Counted from the first letter of the stretch, positions 53,051 to 61,329 are shown. The stretch is DNA of 64,000 bases from Cystobacter ferrugineus (GCF_001887355.1 NZ_MPIN01000008.1:299935-363934), one strand, 5' to 3'. Notes: generated from the letters alone by a model not told the origin. Numbers and translations: made by a program.

Positions 53051-54594
53051 GCCGCTTCCTCCATTGAAGAACCAGGCCCGGTCCCCCCAGGCGCGCGCAC
53101 CACGTTGTCCACTCCCGCCCACGTGAGGATGCGCTCCACCGCCAGACGCGCGGAGATGAGCACCGTGGGCAGCCCCGTTCCCGGCTGCGTGGAGGCCCCC
53201 ACGAAGAAGAGGTTCCTCACGCGCGGATCCTGATTGGACGGACGGAAGGGGCCAATCTGGAAGAAGTTCTGCGCGAGCCCGAAGGCGCTGCCCCGCGCCA
53301 GGTTGAACGTGGACGCCCAGTCATCCGGGGTGATGACGCGCTCCACCTCGATGTCGCGCTCCAGCTCCGTGTGGCCCAGCTCCGCCAGCCGCTGGAACAC
53401 CTTGGCGCGCACGCGCGGGCCCTCCGTCTTCCAATCCAGTCCCTCGTGCTGATGGGGCACGGGCACCAGGATGTAGAGCGCGTCCTTGCCCGGCGGCGCG
53501 AGGCTCGGGTCCGTGTGGGCGGGGGCGTTCACGTAGAAGCTCGGATCCTCGGGGACACGGAAGTGCTCGAAGATGGAGTCGAACGAGCCCTTGTAGTCGT
53601 GGCCGAAGTAGACATTGTGGTGGAGGAATTCGTCGTAGCGTCGGCGCATGCCCAGGTAGAGCATGTAGCCGCTGGAGGTGTAGCGAAGCTTGTCCGCGCG
53701 CTTGAGCCGCGTGACGTCCTTGTCGAGCAGCTTCTCGTACGCGTAGGGCAGGTCCGCGTTACACACCACGACGTCGGCCCGCACCACCTCGCCGCCCTCC
53801 AGCTCCACGCCCGTGGCGCGCTTGCCCTCGGTGAGGATGCGCCGCACGGGCGTGCCGTAGTGCAGGTGCACGCCCTCCTCGCGCGCCAGCTTCTCCAGCG
53901 CCAGGGGAATGGCATACAGGCCGCCCTGGGGAAACCACACCCCCACGCCCAGCTCGGTGAAGGGCAGCAGCGCGAACACCCCCGGCGCCGCATAGGGCGA
54001 CACGCCCAGGTACATGGATTGGAAGGTCATCGCCGCGCGCAGCCGCTCGTCCTTGAAGAAGCGGCCGACCTCCGAGTACATGCGCCGGTGCGCGCGCACC
54101 TCGAGGATGCGCTTGAACACCGAGGGCACGAAGTAGTCGGACAGGCCCTCGTAGTTGCGGCCCACGAGGTGATCCAACCCCGTGCGGTACTGGGTGCGGC
54201 CCAGGGCGAGGAAGGACAGGTAGCGCTGGAAGCTGCCGGGCTCCACCCGCTCCAGCTCGCGTCCCATGGCACACAGCTCGGAGGTGAAGGTGATGGCCGA
54301 GCCGTCCCGGTAGTGGATGCGGTAGTTGGGATCGCACCGGTGCAGCGTGAGGTAGTCCTCCATGCGCCGGCCGAGCGCGGTGAACGTCTCCGCGAACACC
54401 TCGGGCATGAGCACGATGGTGGGGCCCAGGTCCCAGGTGAACCCGTCCACCTTGAGCTGATTGCAGCGCCCGCCCGGGCCGTCCGTCTTCTCGAACAGGT
54501 GCACGCCGAAGCCCGCGTGGGCCAGCCGCGCCGCCGCCGCGAGCCCACCCACGCCCGCGCCCACCACCACCGCTTGTCGCTTGCCACGCTCCAC
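53047..54594 (-). CDS. crtI: phytoene desaturase (CrtI)
   Basis: A 515-residue flavoprotein starting at GTG, with GGAG 8 bp upstream. The FAD-binding start is VVVGAGVGGLAAAARLAHAG and VHLFEKTDGPGGRCNQ; the C-terminal signature is RNLFFVGASTQPGTGLPTVL. It introduces double bonds into phytoene on the way to lycopene. In M. xanthus two CrtI proteins share this task, one in the operon and one encoded elsewhere (carC); this is the operon copy by position, second after the crtE-like gene. It ends in an ATGA overlap with crtB. Confidence 0.93.
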   Translation of the reverse strand: MERGKRQAVVVGAGVGGLAAAARLAHAGFGVHLFEKTDGPGGRCNQLKVDGFTWDLGPTIVLMPEVFAETFTALGRRMEDYLTLHRCDPNYRIHYRDGSAITFTSELCAMGRELERVEPGSFQRYLSFLALGRTQYRTGLDHLVGRNYEGLSDYFVPSVFKRILEVRAHRRMYSEVGRFFKDERLRAAMTFQSMYLGVSPYAAPGVFALLPFTELGVGVWFPQGGLYAIPLALEKLAREEGVHLHYGTPVRRILTEGKRATGVELEGGEVVRADVVVCNADLPYAYEKLLDKDVTRLKRADKLRYTSSGYMLYLGMRRRYDEFLHHNVYFGHDYKGSFDSIFEHFRVPEDPSFYVNAPAHTDPSLAPPGKDALYILVPVPHQHEGLDWKTEGPRVRAKVFQRLAELGHTELERDIEVERVITPDDWASTFNLARGSAFGLAQNFFQIGPFRPSNQDPRVRNLFFVGASTQPGTGLPTVLISARLAVERILTWAGVDNVVRAPGGTGPGSSMEEAA

Positions 54595-54607
54595 GGTGCA
54601 TCTCCTC

Positions 54608-55678
54608 TCAAACCATCGGCTGGGACGAAGGACCCACGAGCGCCCGCATCAGGTCGCGCAGGCCGTGAGGGTTGGGCAACGTGGCGCTCGCCCGCACCGC
54701 GCCTCGCGCCGCCCGCGCGGCGAGCCGCTCGGTGGCCGGGCGTCCCCCGGCCTCGTCCACCAGGAGGCGCACCCGGGACAGTACGGCGGCGTCCTTCTGC
54801 TCGCGGGGCAGGTTCCACAGGGCCTCGAGTTCCGCGCGCGCCTCGGGCCGCGAGCGCGACCAGGCGGCCATCAACGGGAAGGTGCATCGCCCCAGCACGA
54901 AGTCGCCAGGGCCACCCCAAGGCACCTCGAGCAGGCTCGCGGACTCCTGACGCAGCAGGGTGGCGAGCCCCAGGCCGCACCCCACTCGCGCCAGCCGCAG
55001 CCGCAGGGGCTCCTGCGCGCCCGCCAGCATCGCGCCACACACCAGGGAGGTGGCGAGCCCCTCGCGCACCATCCGCAAGCGGGCGAGCCGCAACGCCTGA
55101 CGCACGCCGCCCTGCTCCGCCAGCATCCCGCCCTGCTCCTGGCGGAAGAGGCCCAGCGCCGTGGAGCGATCCATCCGCAGGCAGTACTGGCTCGCCTGCA
55201 CGGCGCCCGGCAGGTTCGCCTCCGTCATCACTTCCAGCGCGCGGGCGAAGAGGTGGTCACCCACGACCACCGCCAGGTGCCCTCCCGCGGGCCCCGGCGC
55301 GAGCCGCGCGTGCAGCGGCACCCCCTCCGGGCGCGGCCGCGAGAACGCCAGCACATCGGCGTGAAGGGCCCGCGAGGCATGCAGCAATTCCACGCCCGCG
55401 ACGAAGCGCCACAGGCCCGCGGGCACCGCCGTCGAGCCCCGCGCCAGGCAGTAACCCGCGAGCAACAGCGCCGGGCGCATCCGCTGGGTGGAGCGGGCGA
55501 GCTGAGCCCTCGTCTGGTTGAGTGCCCTTGCCCAGCCTTCGTCCAACCGGGCCTCGTCCGGCAGCTCCAACAGCTCGGCCAGGGCGCCCTCCACCTGGGC
55601 CTGCACCAACGCCAACCACGTCCGCTCCACGGTGGGAGCCACCCTGGGCGCGGCGGCGATGAACGGCGTGGGCCCCAT
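54608..55678 (-). CDS. crtE: CrtE-like polyprenyl synthase homologue lacking both Asp-rich motifs
   Basis: A 356-residue protein, first gene of the carotenoid operon, with a perfect GGAGGAG 7 bp before ATG. The trans-isoprenyl-synthase fold is recognisable from QRMRPALLLAGYCLA, VAGVELLHASRALHADVL and, near the end, GRCTFPLMAAW. The catalytic parts are gone: where DDxxD should follow the first His, it reads HADVLAF (about 106-112); where the second DDxxD should stand, it reads LLRQESASLLEV (about 241-252); the KTA lysine is replaced in RSTALGLF. There is no DD pair in the whole protein. The frame is intact and the gene is well placed for expression, so this is not simple decay. It may be a regulatory partner of a second synthase or a scaffold. 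The symbol reflects position and homology, not activity. Confidence 0.85.
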   Translation of the reverse strand: MGPTPFIAAAPRVAPTVERTWLALVQAQVEGALAELLELPDEARLDEGWARALNQTRAQLARSTQRMRPALLLAGYCLARGSTAVPAGLWRFVAGVELLHASRALHADVLAFSRPRPEGVPLHARLAPGPAGGHLAVVVGDHLFARALEVMTEANLPGAVQASQYCLRMDRSTALGLFRQEQGGMLAEQGGVRQALRLARLRMVREGLATSLVCGAMLAGAQEPLRLRLARVGCGLGLATLLRQESASLLEVPWGGPGDFVLGRCTFPLMAAWSRSRPEARAELEALWNLPREQKDAAVLSRVRLLVDEAGGRPATERLAARAARGAVRASATLPNPHGLRDLMRALVGPSSQPMV

Positions 55679-55717
55679 ACGGCACTCCTCCAGACGCGTG
55701 GCTAGCTTCCGATGTGC

Positions 55718-55746
55718 AGGTAACCTTCGCGTTCAAGGTTTGTCAA
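55718..55746 (-). promoter_or_regulatory. promoter of the carotenoid operon
   Basis: On the minus strand a perfect TTGACA (plus coordinates 55741-55746) is followed after 17 bp by TTACCT (55718-55723). The -10 is poor, which suits a promoter that needs derepression or an activator. Transcription would start about 35 bp before the crtE-like start codon. The -35 lies inside the repeat array at 55734-55765. Confidence 0.65.
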
Positions 55747-55765
55747 GGGTATGTCCAAGGTTTGT
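55734..55765. promoter_or_regulatory. three direct repeats, probable CarH/CarA operator
   Basis: CAAGGTTTGT (55734-55743), CAAGGGTATGT (55744-55754) and CAAGGTTTGT (55756-55765) stand at 10- and 12-bp steps, about one helical turn apart. CarH-type tetramers are known to bind successive ~11-bp direct repeats over the -35 of their promoters, which is the arrangement here. The last copy ends 2 bp before the start codon of the divergent gene and contains its only ribosome-binding-like AAGG. Confidence 0.7.
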
Positions 55766-55767
55766 AT

Positions 55768-56355
55768 ATGCTCCGTCCAAGCTCGTCCCCCCTGAAGACG
55801 TGGTTCGCGGGAGTGCTGACGGCCGCTGTTCTGGCCACCCGCCCTGTTCTCGCCGCACCACCGGAGGCCGTCCCGATGAACGCAACCTTGTGGGATTCAC
55901 ATGGAAAAGAAGTGGCCTTGTCCCAGTGGCGGGGAAAGCCCGTCATCCTGTTCTATGAGGACCGGCACTCGACGACACTCAACGCCTCGTTGAAGGACGC
56001 GCTGTTCAACCGGGGACGGGAGATGGGGCTGCTGCAGGCGGCGTGGGTGGTGGCGGTGGCCAACCTGGAGTCCTTCAACTTCTTTCCCGCGCGGGGCATC
56101 GCGCTGTCGTACGTGCGGGACGAGGAGAAGAAGTGGGGCGTGCCCATCCTCGTGGACTTGAAGGGCGTGCTGGGTGCTGAGCCCTGGAAGCTGCCGAAGA
56201 AGACGTCCTCGGTGATGCTGCTCAACGACGAGGGCCGGGTCGTCTACAGCTACTCGGGCCGCATGGATCAGGAGGACATGGAGGTGTTCTTCGGGCACCT
56301 GGGCACGCTGCTCGGCGTGAACATGACGGGCGTGCCGCGAGACGCCCATCCATGA
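55768..56355 (+). CDS. exported thioredoxin-fold protein without CxxC (YtfJ-like)
   Basis: A 195-residue protein with a signal peptide (LKTWFAGVLTAAVLATRPVLA). The body follows the thioredoxin/peroxiredoxin pattern: LWDSHGKEVALSQWRGKPVI, then LFYEDRHS where redox-active relatives have a CxxC or peroxidatic Cys, and SSVMLLNDEGRVVYSYSGRM towards the end. The mature protein has no cysteine, so it cannot do dithiol chemistry. The ending resembles E. coli YtfJ, whose role is unsettled. I chose the ATG at 55768 over the GTG at 55714 because the signal peptide then starts cleanly and the upstream bases are operator repeats. The divergent carotenoid promoter and these repeats suggest joint light control. 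It is followed 10 bp on by the epimerase gene. Confidence 0.8.
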   Translation: MLRPSSSPLKTWFAGVLTAAVLATRPVLAAPPEAVPMNATLWDSHGKEVALSQWRGKPVILFYEDRHSTTLNASLKDALFNRGREMGLLQAAWVVAVANLESFNFFPARGIALSYVRDEEKKWGVPILVDLKGVLGAEPWKLPKKTSSVMLLNDEGRVVYSYSGRMDQEDMEVFFGHLGTLLGVNMTGVPRDAHP

Positions 56356-56365
56356 AGGTGGCCCG

Positions 56366-57271
56366 ATGAAGGTGGCCCTCAGTGGCGCGAGCGGGCTGTT
56401 GGGCCCGCCCCTGGTGCGGCGGCTCCTGGACGCGGGGCACACGGTGCACGTGCTGGCGCGGGACGTGAAGCGCGCGCTCGAGCGGCTGCCGCCGGGGGTG
56501 ACGGGCTCCTTCTTCGACGCCACCACGCCTCTGTCGCCCGAGGCCCTGGCGGGCGCGGAGGCGGTGGTGCACCTGGCGGGCGAGCCCGTGGCACAGCGTT
56601 GGACAGCCGCCGCGCGCCAACGCATCCAGGACAGCCGCGTGGTGGGCACGCGGCTGCTGGTGGAGGCCCTGCGCACGGCGGGCACGGTGCGCGTCTTCGT
56701 CTCCGCCTCGGCCATTGGCTACTACGGGGCGGACCGCGGCGAGGAGCCCCTGACGGAGACGGGCACGCCCGGAGGCGACTTCCTCGCGCGGGTGTGCCGG
56801 GGTTGGGAGGCCGAGGCACAGGAGGCCGACCGCGCGGGCATCCGCACGGTGGTGGCGCGCATTGGCGTGGTGCTGCACCCCTCGGGCGGCGCGCTCGAGG
56901 CGATGCTCCCCGCGTTCCGGCTGGGCGTGGGGGGGCGCATGGGCTCGGGGCGGCAGTACCTGAGCTGGGTACACCTCGAGGACGCCGTGGGGCTGCTGCA
57001 CCACGCGCTGGAGCGGGAGGACCTGCGAGGGCCCCTGAACGTGACGGCGCCCGAGCCGGTGACGAACGCGCGGTTCGCCCAGGCACTGGGGGCGGCGCTG
57101 GGACGGCCGGCCCTGGTGCCGTTGCCCTCCCTGGCGCTGAGGCTCGCACTGGGGGAGATGTCCGTCACGGCGCTCGGCGGCCAGCGCGTGCTGCCCGAGC
57201 GGGCCCTGGAGACGGGCTATGCCTTCCGCCATCCCGAGCTGTCCGAGGCGCTGCGCTCCCTGCTCGGCTGA
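56366..57271 (+). CDS. TIGR01777/YfcH-family NAD(P)-dependent epimerase-like protein
   Basis: A 301-residue extended-SDR protein. The nucleotide motif is VALSGASGLLGPPLVRRLLD; later family segments are VVHLAGEPVAQRWTAAARQ, FVSASAIGYYG (active-site region with the Tyr) and LSWVHLEDAVGLLHHAL. The C-terminus (FRHPELSEALRSLLG) is the hallmark of the YfcH/SDR39U1 group. Members are linked to cell division or haem-related processes in some bacteria but the reaction is not established. It follows the YtfJ-like gene by 10 bp, so the two are probably cotranscribed. Confidence 0.92.
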   Translation: MKVALSGASGLLGPPLVRRLLDAGHTVHVLARDVKRALERLPPGVTGSFFDATTPLSPEALAGAEAVVHLAGEPVAQRWTAAARQRIQDSRVVGTRLLVEALRTAGTVRVFVSASAIGYYGADRGEEPLTETGTPGGDFLARVCRGWEAEAQEADRAGIRTVVARIGVVLHPSGGALEAMLPAFRLGVGGRMGSGRQYLSWVHLEDAVGLLHHALEREDLRGPLNVTAPEPVTNARFAQALGAALGRPALVPLPSLALRLALGEMSVTALGGQRVLPERALETGYAFRHPELSEALRSLLG

Positions 57272-57334
57272 GGGCGCGCGCTTCACCTTTCTTCACGGAC
57301 GGAAGGGTTGCGACGGTCCAAGGTGCCCGTGAGT

Positions 57335-58549
57335 ATGCGAGGGCACATGGCCATTCCGACGCGGCTCCTCGTCTTCTTCTCCCTCCTGTCCCTCATCGTC
57401 GTGGGCGGTCACCTGTACCTGTATCGGCGTCTCTTCCGGGACACGGGCAGGTCTCCTCTCTGGCGGCGCACGGGCGCGATCCTGATGGGCGTGCTCGGCG
57501 CGAGCCTGATCCTCTCCCGGCCGCTCATGGCGCTCGCGCCCTCGGCGGCCATGTCCGCCTTCGCGCAGGGGAGCTGGTACTGGATGGGCGTGGCCGCCTA
57601 CCTGCTGCTCACGATGTTCGCGGTGGGGGGCGCGCGAACCCTGGCCGGGTGGATCGCACGCCGGCGTGCAGCTCCGACAAACCCAGCGGGCAACGCCGCG
57701 CCGGTGTCCGAGGAGCGGCGGGAGTTCCTCGCGCGCGCGGGCGCGGGGGTGGCGCTCGCTGCCACGGGCGGCATCACCGGCCATGGCACGTGGCGCGCCT
57801 TCCATCCCCCTGTGGTGAACGAGGTGGCGGTGAAGCTGCCGGGGCTGCCCAAGGCCCTGGATGGAGTCACGATCGTGCAGCTCAGTGACATCCACGTGGG
57901 CCCACTCATCCAGCGCCGCTTCATGGACGAGCTGGTGGCGCGCACCAATGCCCTGAAGGGCGACCTGGTGTGCATCACGGGAGATCTGGTGGATGGCAGC
58001 GTGGAGGAGCTGGGCCATGCGGCCGCGGCGCTCCGGGAGCTGCGCTCGCGCTACGGCACGTACTTCTGCACGGGCAATCACGAGTACTACTCGGGCGACG
58101 AGGAGTGGACCGAGGCCCTCACGCGCATGGGCGTCACGGTGCTGCGCAACCGCCACGTGCGCGTGGGCGACGCGGGCGCCTCGTTCGATCTGGTGGGCGT
58201 GGATGACTGGGCGGCCGCGCGCTCGGGCTACCCGGCGCGGGGCTACGATCTCTCGGCGGCCATCTCCGGGAGGGATCCCTCCCGGGCGTCGGTGCTGCTG
58301 GCGCACCAACCGGCGGGCTGGCGCGAGCAGGCGCAGAAGGCGGGCCTGGGGCTGCAGCTCTCCGGACACACGCACGGCGGACAGATGTTCCCCTTCACCC
58401 TGGCGGTGTCCGCCATCTGGGAGCACGACGCCGGCATCTTCCGCGAGGGCGATTATTCACTCTACGTGAGCCGAGGCACGGGCTTCTGGGGACCGCCGGT
58501 GCGGGTGGCCGCGCCGCCGGAGATCGTGAAGGTGACGCTGCTCGCGTGA
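57335..58549 (+). CDS. membrane metallophosphoesterase (YkuE-like) with internal twin-arginine segment
   Basis: A 404-residue protein. Three hydrophobic helices fill the first about 105 residues (LLVFFSLLSLIVVGGHLYLY, ILMGVLGASLILS, WMGVAAYLLLTMFAVGG). After a short basic linker comes RREFLARAGAGVALAATGG, which looks like a twin-arginine signal although it is not N-terminal. The phosphoesterase domain follows with VQLSDIHVG, CITGDLVDG, FCTGNHEYYSG and LSGHTHGGQMFP, all five metal-binding blocks. YkuE-type enzymes are Tat-exported and act at the cell wall; here the domain seems tethered outside the inner membrane by the fused helices. The start could also be the ATG at 57347. Substrate is unknown; UDP-diacylglucosamine or other phosphodiesters are family precedents. 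Confidence 0.88.
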   Translation: MRGHMAIPTRLLVFFSLLSLIVVGGHLYLYRRLFRDTGRSPLWRRTGAILMGVLGASLILSRPLMALAPSAAMSAFAQGSWYWMGVAAYLLLTMFAVGGARTLAGWIARRRAAPTNPAGNAAPVSEERREFLARAGAGVALAATGGITGHGTWRAFHPPVVNEVAVKLPGLPKALDGVTIVQLSDIHVGPLIQRRFMDELVARTNALKGDLVCITGDLVDGSVEELGHAAAALRELRSRYGTYFCTGNHEYYSGDEEWTEALTRMGVTVLRNRHVRVGDAGASFDLVGVDDWAAARSGYPARGYDLSAAISGRDPSRASVLLAHQPAGWREQAQKAGLGLQLSGHTHGGQMFPFTLAVSAIWEHDAGIFREGDYSLYVSRGTGFWGPPVRVAAPPEIVKVTLLA

Positions 58550-58632
58550 GGTCGCTCGGGTTTCACGCCACGTAAACGAGCACTCCTGGACAGCCCGGCG
58601 TCCCGAGGGAGCGTCGAGATGGAGATCCCCGC

Positions 58633-59199
58633 GTGAAGATGATTGTCTCGGGGGCCATGGCACGCTCCCTGTTGATGTCTCTGCTCGTGCGCCAGCACCT
58701 CGCCCTCAAGGAGAAGTTCCGCGCTCGCTATCCCCATAGCTGGTTGGTCTGGGAGGCGGGGGTATGGAACGTGCCGGAGAGCAGCGAGCAGAACCACGGT
58801 GCGACGCGGCTGCCGACCTCGGATCTCCGGGACTGTCTGCCCCCGGGCGACGCCATGTGCTTCGAGCTCACCCCGGGCCGTGACGCATTGATGATCGGCC
58901 GGGCCTCGCACAACGCCTTCGTCATCAACGACGCCACGGTGTCACGCGAACACCTGCTGCTGCGCGCGCGGCCGGACGGAGGCTGGACGGTGGAAGCGCT
59001 GAGCCAGGGTGGACCAGCGATGCTCGGCGGCCAGCTCCTGCCGCCCGGACAACCGCGGCCCCTGGAGAGTGGCATGAACCTGCAGCTAGGCGATGTGCGG
59101 CTCACCTTCCATGACGCCGAGAGCTTCCACCAGCGCATGGGCCACACGGCCGCGCTGGTGATGGCCCAGACGCGCGGCTCGCCGAACAACCCGGCCTGA
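58633..59199 (+). CDS. FHA-domain protein
   Basis: A 188-residue soluble protein. Residues about 75-165 form an FHA phosphothreonine-binding domain: ALMIGRASHNAFVINDATVS, then REHLLLRARPDGGWTVE and LQLGDVRLTFHD. The about 70 residues before it (FRARYPHSWLVWEAGVW) are not a known domain. GTG at 58633 and ATG at 58639 are both possible starts. It has no partner domain, so it is probably an adaptor that reads a kinase's phosphothreonine. The PEGA-type kinase encoded convergently 640 bp away is a candidate partner by position only. Confidence 0.88.
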   Translation: MKMIVSGAMARSLLMSLLVRQHLALKEKFRARYPHSWLVWEAGVWNVPESSEQNHGATRLPTSDLRDCLPPGDAMCFELTPGRDALMIGRASHNAFVINDATVSREHLLLRARPDGGWTVEALSQGGPAMLGGQLLPPGQPRPLESGMNLQLGDVRLTFHDAESFHQRMGHTAALVMAQTRGSPNNPA

Positions 59200-59225
59200 G
59201 CCCCGGCCGTCCCGCGAGGGAATGG

Positions 59226-59867
59226 CTAGCGGATGGTGCCCAGGGTGGTGGGACGCGGCTGGGGCGCGGTGGCGGCGTAGACGACGCCGCCGGCCGCGAG
59301 CACCACGGCCCCCGCGCCCGCCCACACCCACCACTTCTTCAACAGGCTCTCGTCCTGGAGCTCGGCCTTGCCCGGCGAGGACTTGGACGCCACGGTGCGC
59401 GAGCGCTCGCTGTCCTGACGCGCGCGCCGCTCGGCCACCTCCGCCGTCTGCTTGCGCAGGGAGGAGTCCTTCTGCCGCGGCTTGCCCACCGACGCGTCCA
59501 TCTCGGCGATCAACTCGCGCACGAGCGGGGCATTGGCCGGGGGTTGTTTCGATTGGGCCAGGTAGCGGCGGTAGAAGGTGGCGGCCTGCTCGGGCTGGCC
59601 GAGCTGCCGGTAGCACTGGGCGATGTTGAAGAGGAAGCCGGGCAGCGGCAGCAGCCGGTACGCCTCGACATAGGCGTCCAGGGCCTTCTGGAACTGCGCC
59701 TGCTCGTAGGCGGCATTGCCCTCGAGGAACTTCGCGCGGGACTGGGCCTGAGCACGCGCCTCTCCACTCTGGGCACGCGCGGACAGCGGCGCGAGGGCGA
59801 GCAGCCCCACGGCCACGAGCACCCACCACCCGGAGCGCTCAAGGAGCGAACGGATCAATGACGGCAT
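59226..59867 (-). CDS. exported TPR protein with C-terminal membrane helix
   Basis: A 213-residue protein with a signal peptide (WWVLVAVGLLALAPLSARAQ), then two or three TPR units (AAYEQAQFQKALDAYVEAYR, LFNIAQCYRQLGQPEQAATF) and a charged coiled region. Near the end is one hydrophobic helix (WWVWAGAGAVVLAAGGVVYA) followed by a short tail. This layout, signal-TPR-helix, is common beside PEGA and kinase genes in myxobacteria. Its start lies inside the end of the kinase gene (29-bp overlap), so the two are cotranscribed. It probably works in the periplasm. Confidence 0.85.
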   Translation of the reverse strand: MPSLIRSLLERSGWWVLVAVGLLALAPLSARAQSGEARAQAQSRAKFLEGNAAYEQAQFQKALDAYVEAYRLLPLPGFLFNIAQCYRQLGQPEQAATFYRRYLAQSKQPPANAPLVRELIAEMDASVGKPRQKDSSLRKQTAEVAERRARQDSERSRTVASKSSPGKAELQDESLLKKWWVWAGAGAVVLAAGGVVYAATAPQPRPTTLGTIR

Positions 59868-61329
59868 CACGGTTTCCCATGGAGGATTTGCGCGAGAGGG
59901 ACGAGCGCGGGAGGGAAGAACGCGAGGGCGTCGCGCGCGCGGGCTTCGTCCCCGCTCGCACCAGGGGCACCTCGAGCGTGGAGGAGGCATCGAGCCGCAA
60001 CTGGTGCTCGCTCGGCACGTAGCCGGCCAGCTCCACGCGCACGCCCAGGGACCCGTCCGAAGGCGGCATCTGGGCCACCCACGGTGTCACCCCGAGCGTC
60101 TCGCCCGTGTCGGCACGAACCACCCGCGCGCCCGCGGGCACGGAGTTCACCGTGAGGGAGACGGGCACCGGTTGGGGCTTGGGGGCCTCGGCCACCCGCG
60201 GCTCGGCCACCACGGCAGCAGGTGGGGCAACAGCGGGCTCGCCGCCTCGCATCAGCACGAGCCCCACGCCCACCATGGCCAGCGCGCCCGCCATCGCCAT
60301 CCAGCCCGCGTGCCGCGGCAAGAAGCGGAGCGCGAAGGGCATCGGCATGGGCCGGGTGGGGCGCTCCTCGGGGGGCACGACGGCCAGGGTGGCCGAGTCC
60401 GAGTCCGTCAACAGCGCGGTGATGACCTCGGCGAGCTGCGCGGGCCGTTCCTCGGGCTCCTTGGACAGGCAGCGCAGGGTGATGCGCGCCAGCTCCGGCG
60501 GAATCGCGTCTCCCGCGGGCGTGTGCGTGGGCAGCTCCGGAGGCGACTCGGTGAGGATCTTCACCATGAGCTGGCCGAAGTTGGGCGCCACGAAGGGCGG
60601 CGTTCCGGTGAGCAGCTCGTAGAGCACGGTGCCCACGGCGTAGATGTCCGCGCGGGCGTCCACCGGCAGCCCCGCCGCCTGCTCGGGCGACATGTACGTG
60701 GGCGTGCCGATGATGGTGCCGTCCAGTGTCCCGTTGACGCCCTCGGCGGTGAGCAGCTTGGCCACGCCGAAGTCGAGCACCTTCACGAAGTCCGTCTGTC
60801 CGCTCTTCTGGGTGATGAAGAGGTTGTCCGGCTTGACGTCGCGGTGCACCACCCCGAGCTGATGCGCCGCGCTGAGCGCCGCGCACACCTGCACCATGAT
60901 GCGGCGGATGCGCGTGAGGCTCAGCCGATCCTCGCGCAGCAGGTCCGACAGGCTCTGGCCGCGCAGCAGCTCCATCACGCAGTAGACGTGGCCGGCCGCC
61001 GAGTCCTCGACGAAGTCGAAGATCTCCACGATGTGCTCGTGGTTGATCTGATTGACGGCGTGCGCCTCCTGGAAGAAGCGCCTCACGAAGTTGCCGTCAT
61101 GGGCGTAGCTGGAGCGCAGGACCTTGAGGGCCACCTGGCGCCCCAGCCGCACATGGCGCGCTTGGAAGACCTGCCCCATGGACCCTTCGCCCAGGAGCCG
61201 CTCCAGTTGGTAACTGCCCAGGATGTCGCCTACCTGCAACTGCGTCTCCAAGATCGTGGAACCGCCGGGTCCGGCGTTGCGCGAGCCAGTGGAGAGTACA
61301 GTACCTGGGATGAGGTCGTCGCCGCCCAT
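59839..61329 (-). CDS. membrane Ser/Thr protein kinase with extracytoplasmic PEGA domain
   Basis: A 496-residue kinase. The catalytic domain (about 40-300) has LGEGSMGQVFQARH, ALKVLRSSY (Lys), VVHRDVKPDNLFI (Asp near 165), VLDFGVAKLL and GTPTYMSPEQAAG. One transmembrane helix follows (WMAMAGALAMVGVGLVLM, near 345). Outside, a PEGA domain (about 385-460, SLTVNSVPAGARVVRADTGE, VRVELAGYVPSEHQ) probably binds the cell envelope. The last about 40 residues are Ser/Arg-rich and could be a phosphorylation target. I chose the ATG at 61329; an in-frame GTG at 61410 would add 27 residues. It leads a two-gene unit with the TPR protein. A terminator 125 bp upstream separates it from the Cys-rich protein gene. 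Confidence 0.9.
   Translation of the reverse strand: MGGDDLIPGTVLSTGSRNAGPGGSTILETQLQVGDILGSYQLERLLGEGSMGQVFQARHVRLGRQVALKVLRSSYAHDGNFVRRFFQEAHAVNQINHEHIVEIFDFVEDSAAGHVYCVMELLRGQSLSDLLREDRLSLTRIRRIMVQVCAALSAAHQLGVVHRDVKPDNLFITQKSGQTDFVKVLDFGVAKLLTAEGVNGTLDGTIIGTPTYMSPEQAAGLPVDARADIYAVGTVLYELLTGTPPFVAPNFGQLMVKILTESPPELPTHTPAGDAIPPELARITLRCLSKEPEERPAQLAEVITALLTDSDSATLAVVPPEERPTRPMPMPFALRFLPRHAGWMAMAGALAMVGVGLVLMRGGEPAVAPPAAVVAEPRVAEAPKPQPVPVSLTVNSVPAGARVVRADTGETLGVTPWVAQMPPSDGSLGVRVELAGYVPSEHQLRLDASSTLEVPLVRAGTKPARATPSRSSLPRSSLSRKSSMGNRDAVIDPFAP

Noticed and set aside
55714..55767. Longer start (GTG at 55714) for the thioredoxin-fold gene
   Set aside because: The extra 18 residues are encoded by the operator repeats, lack a ribosome binding site, and would bury the signal peptide.
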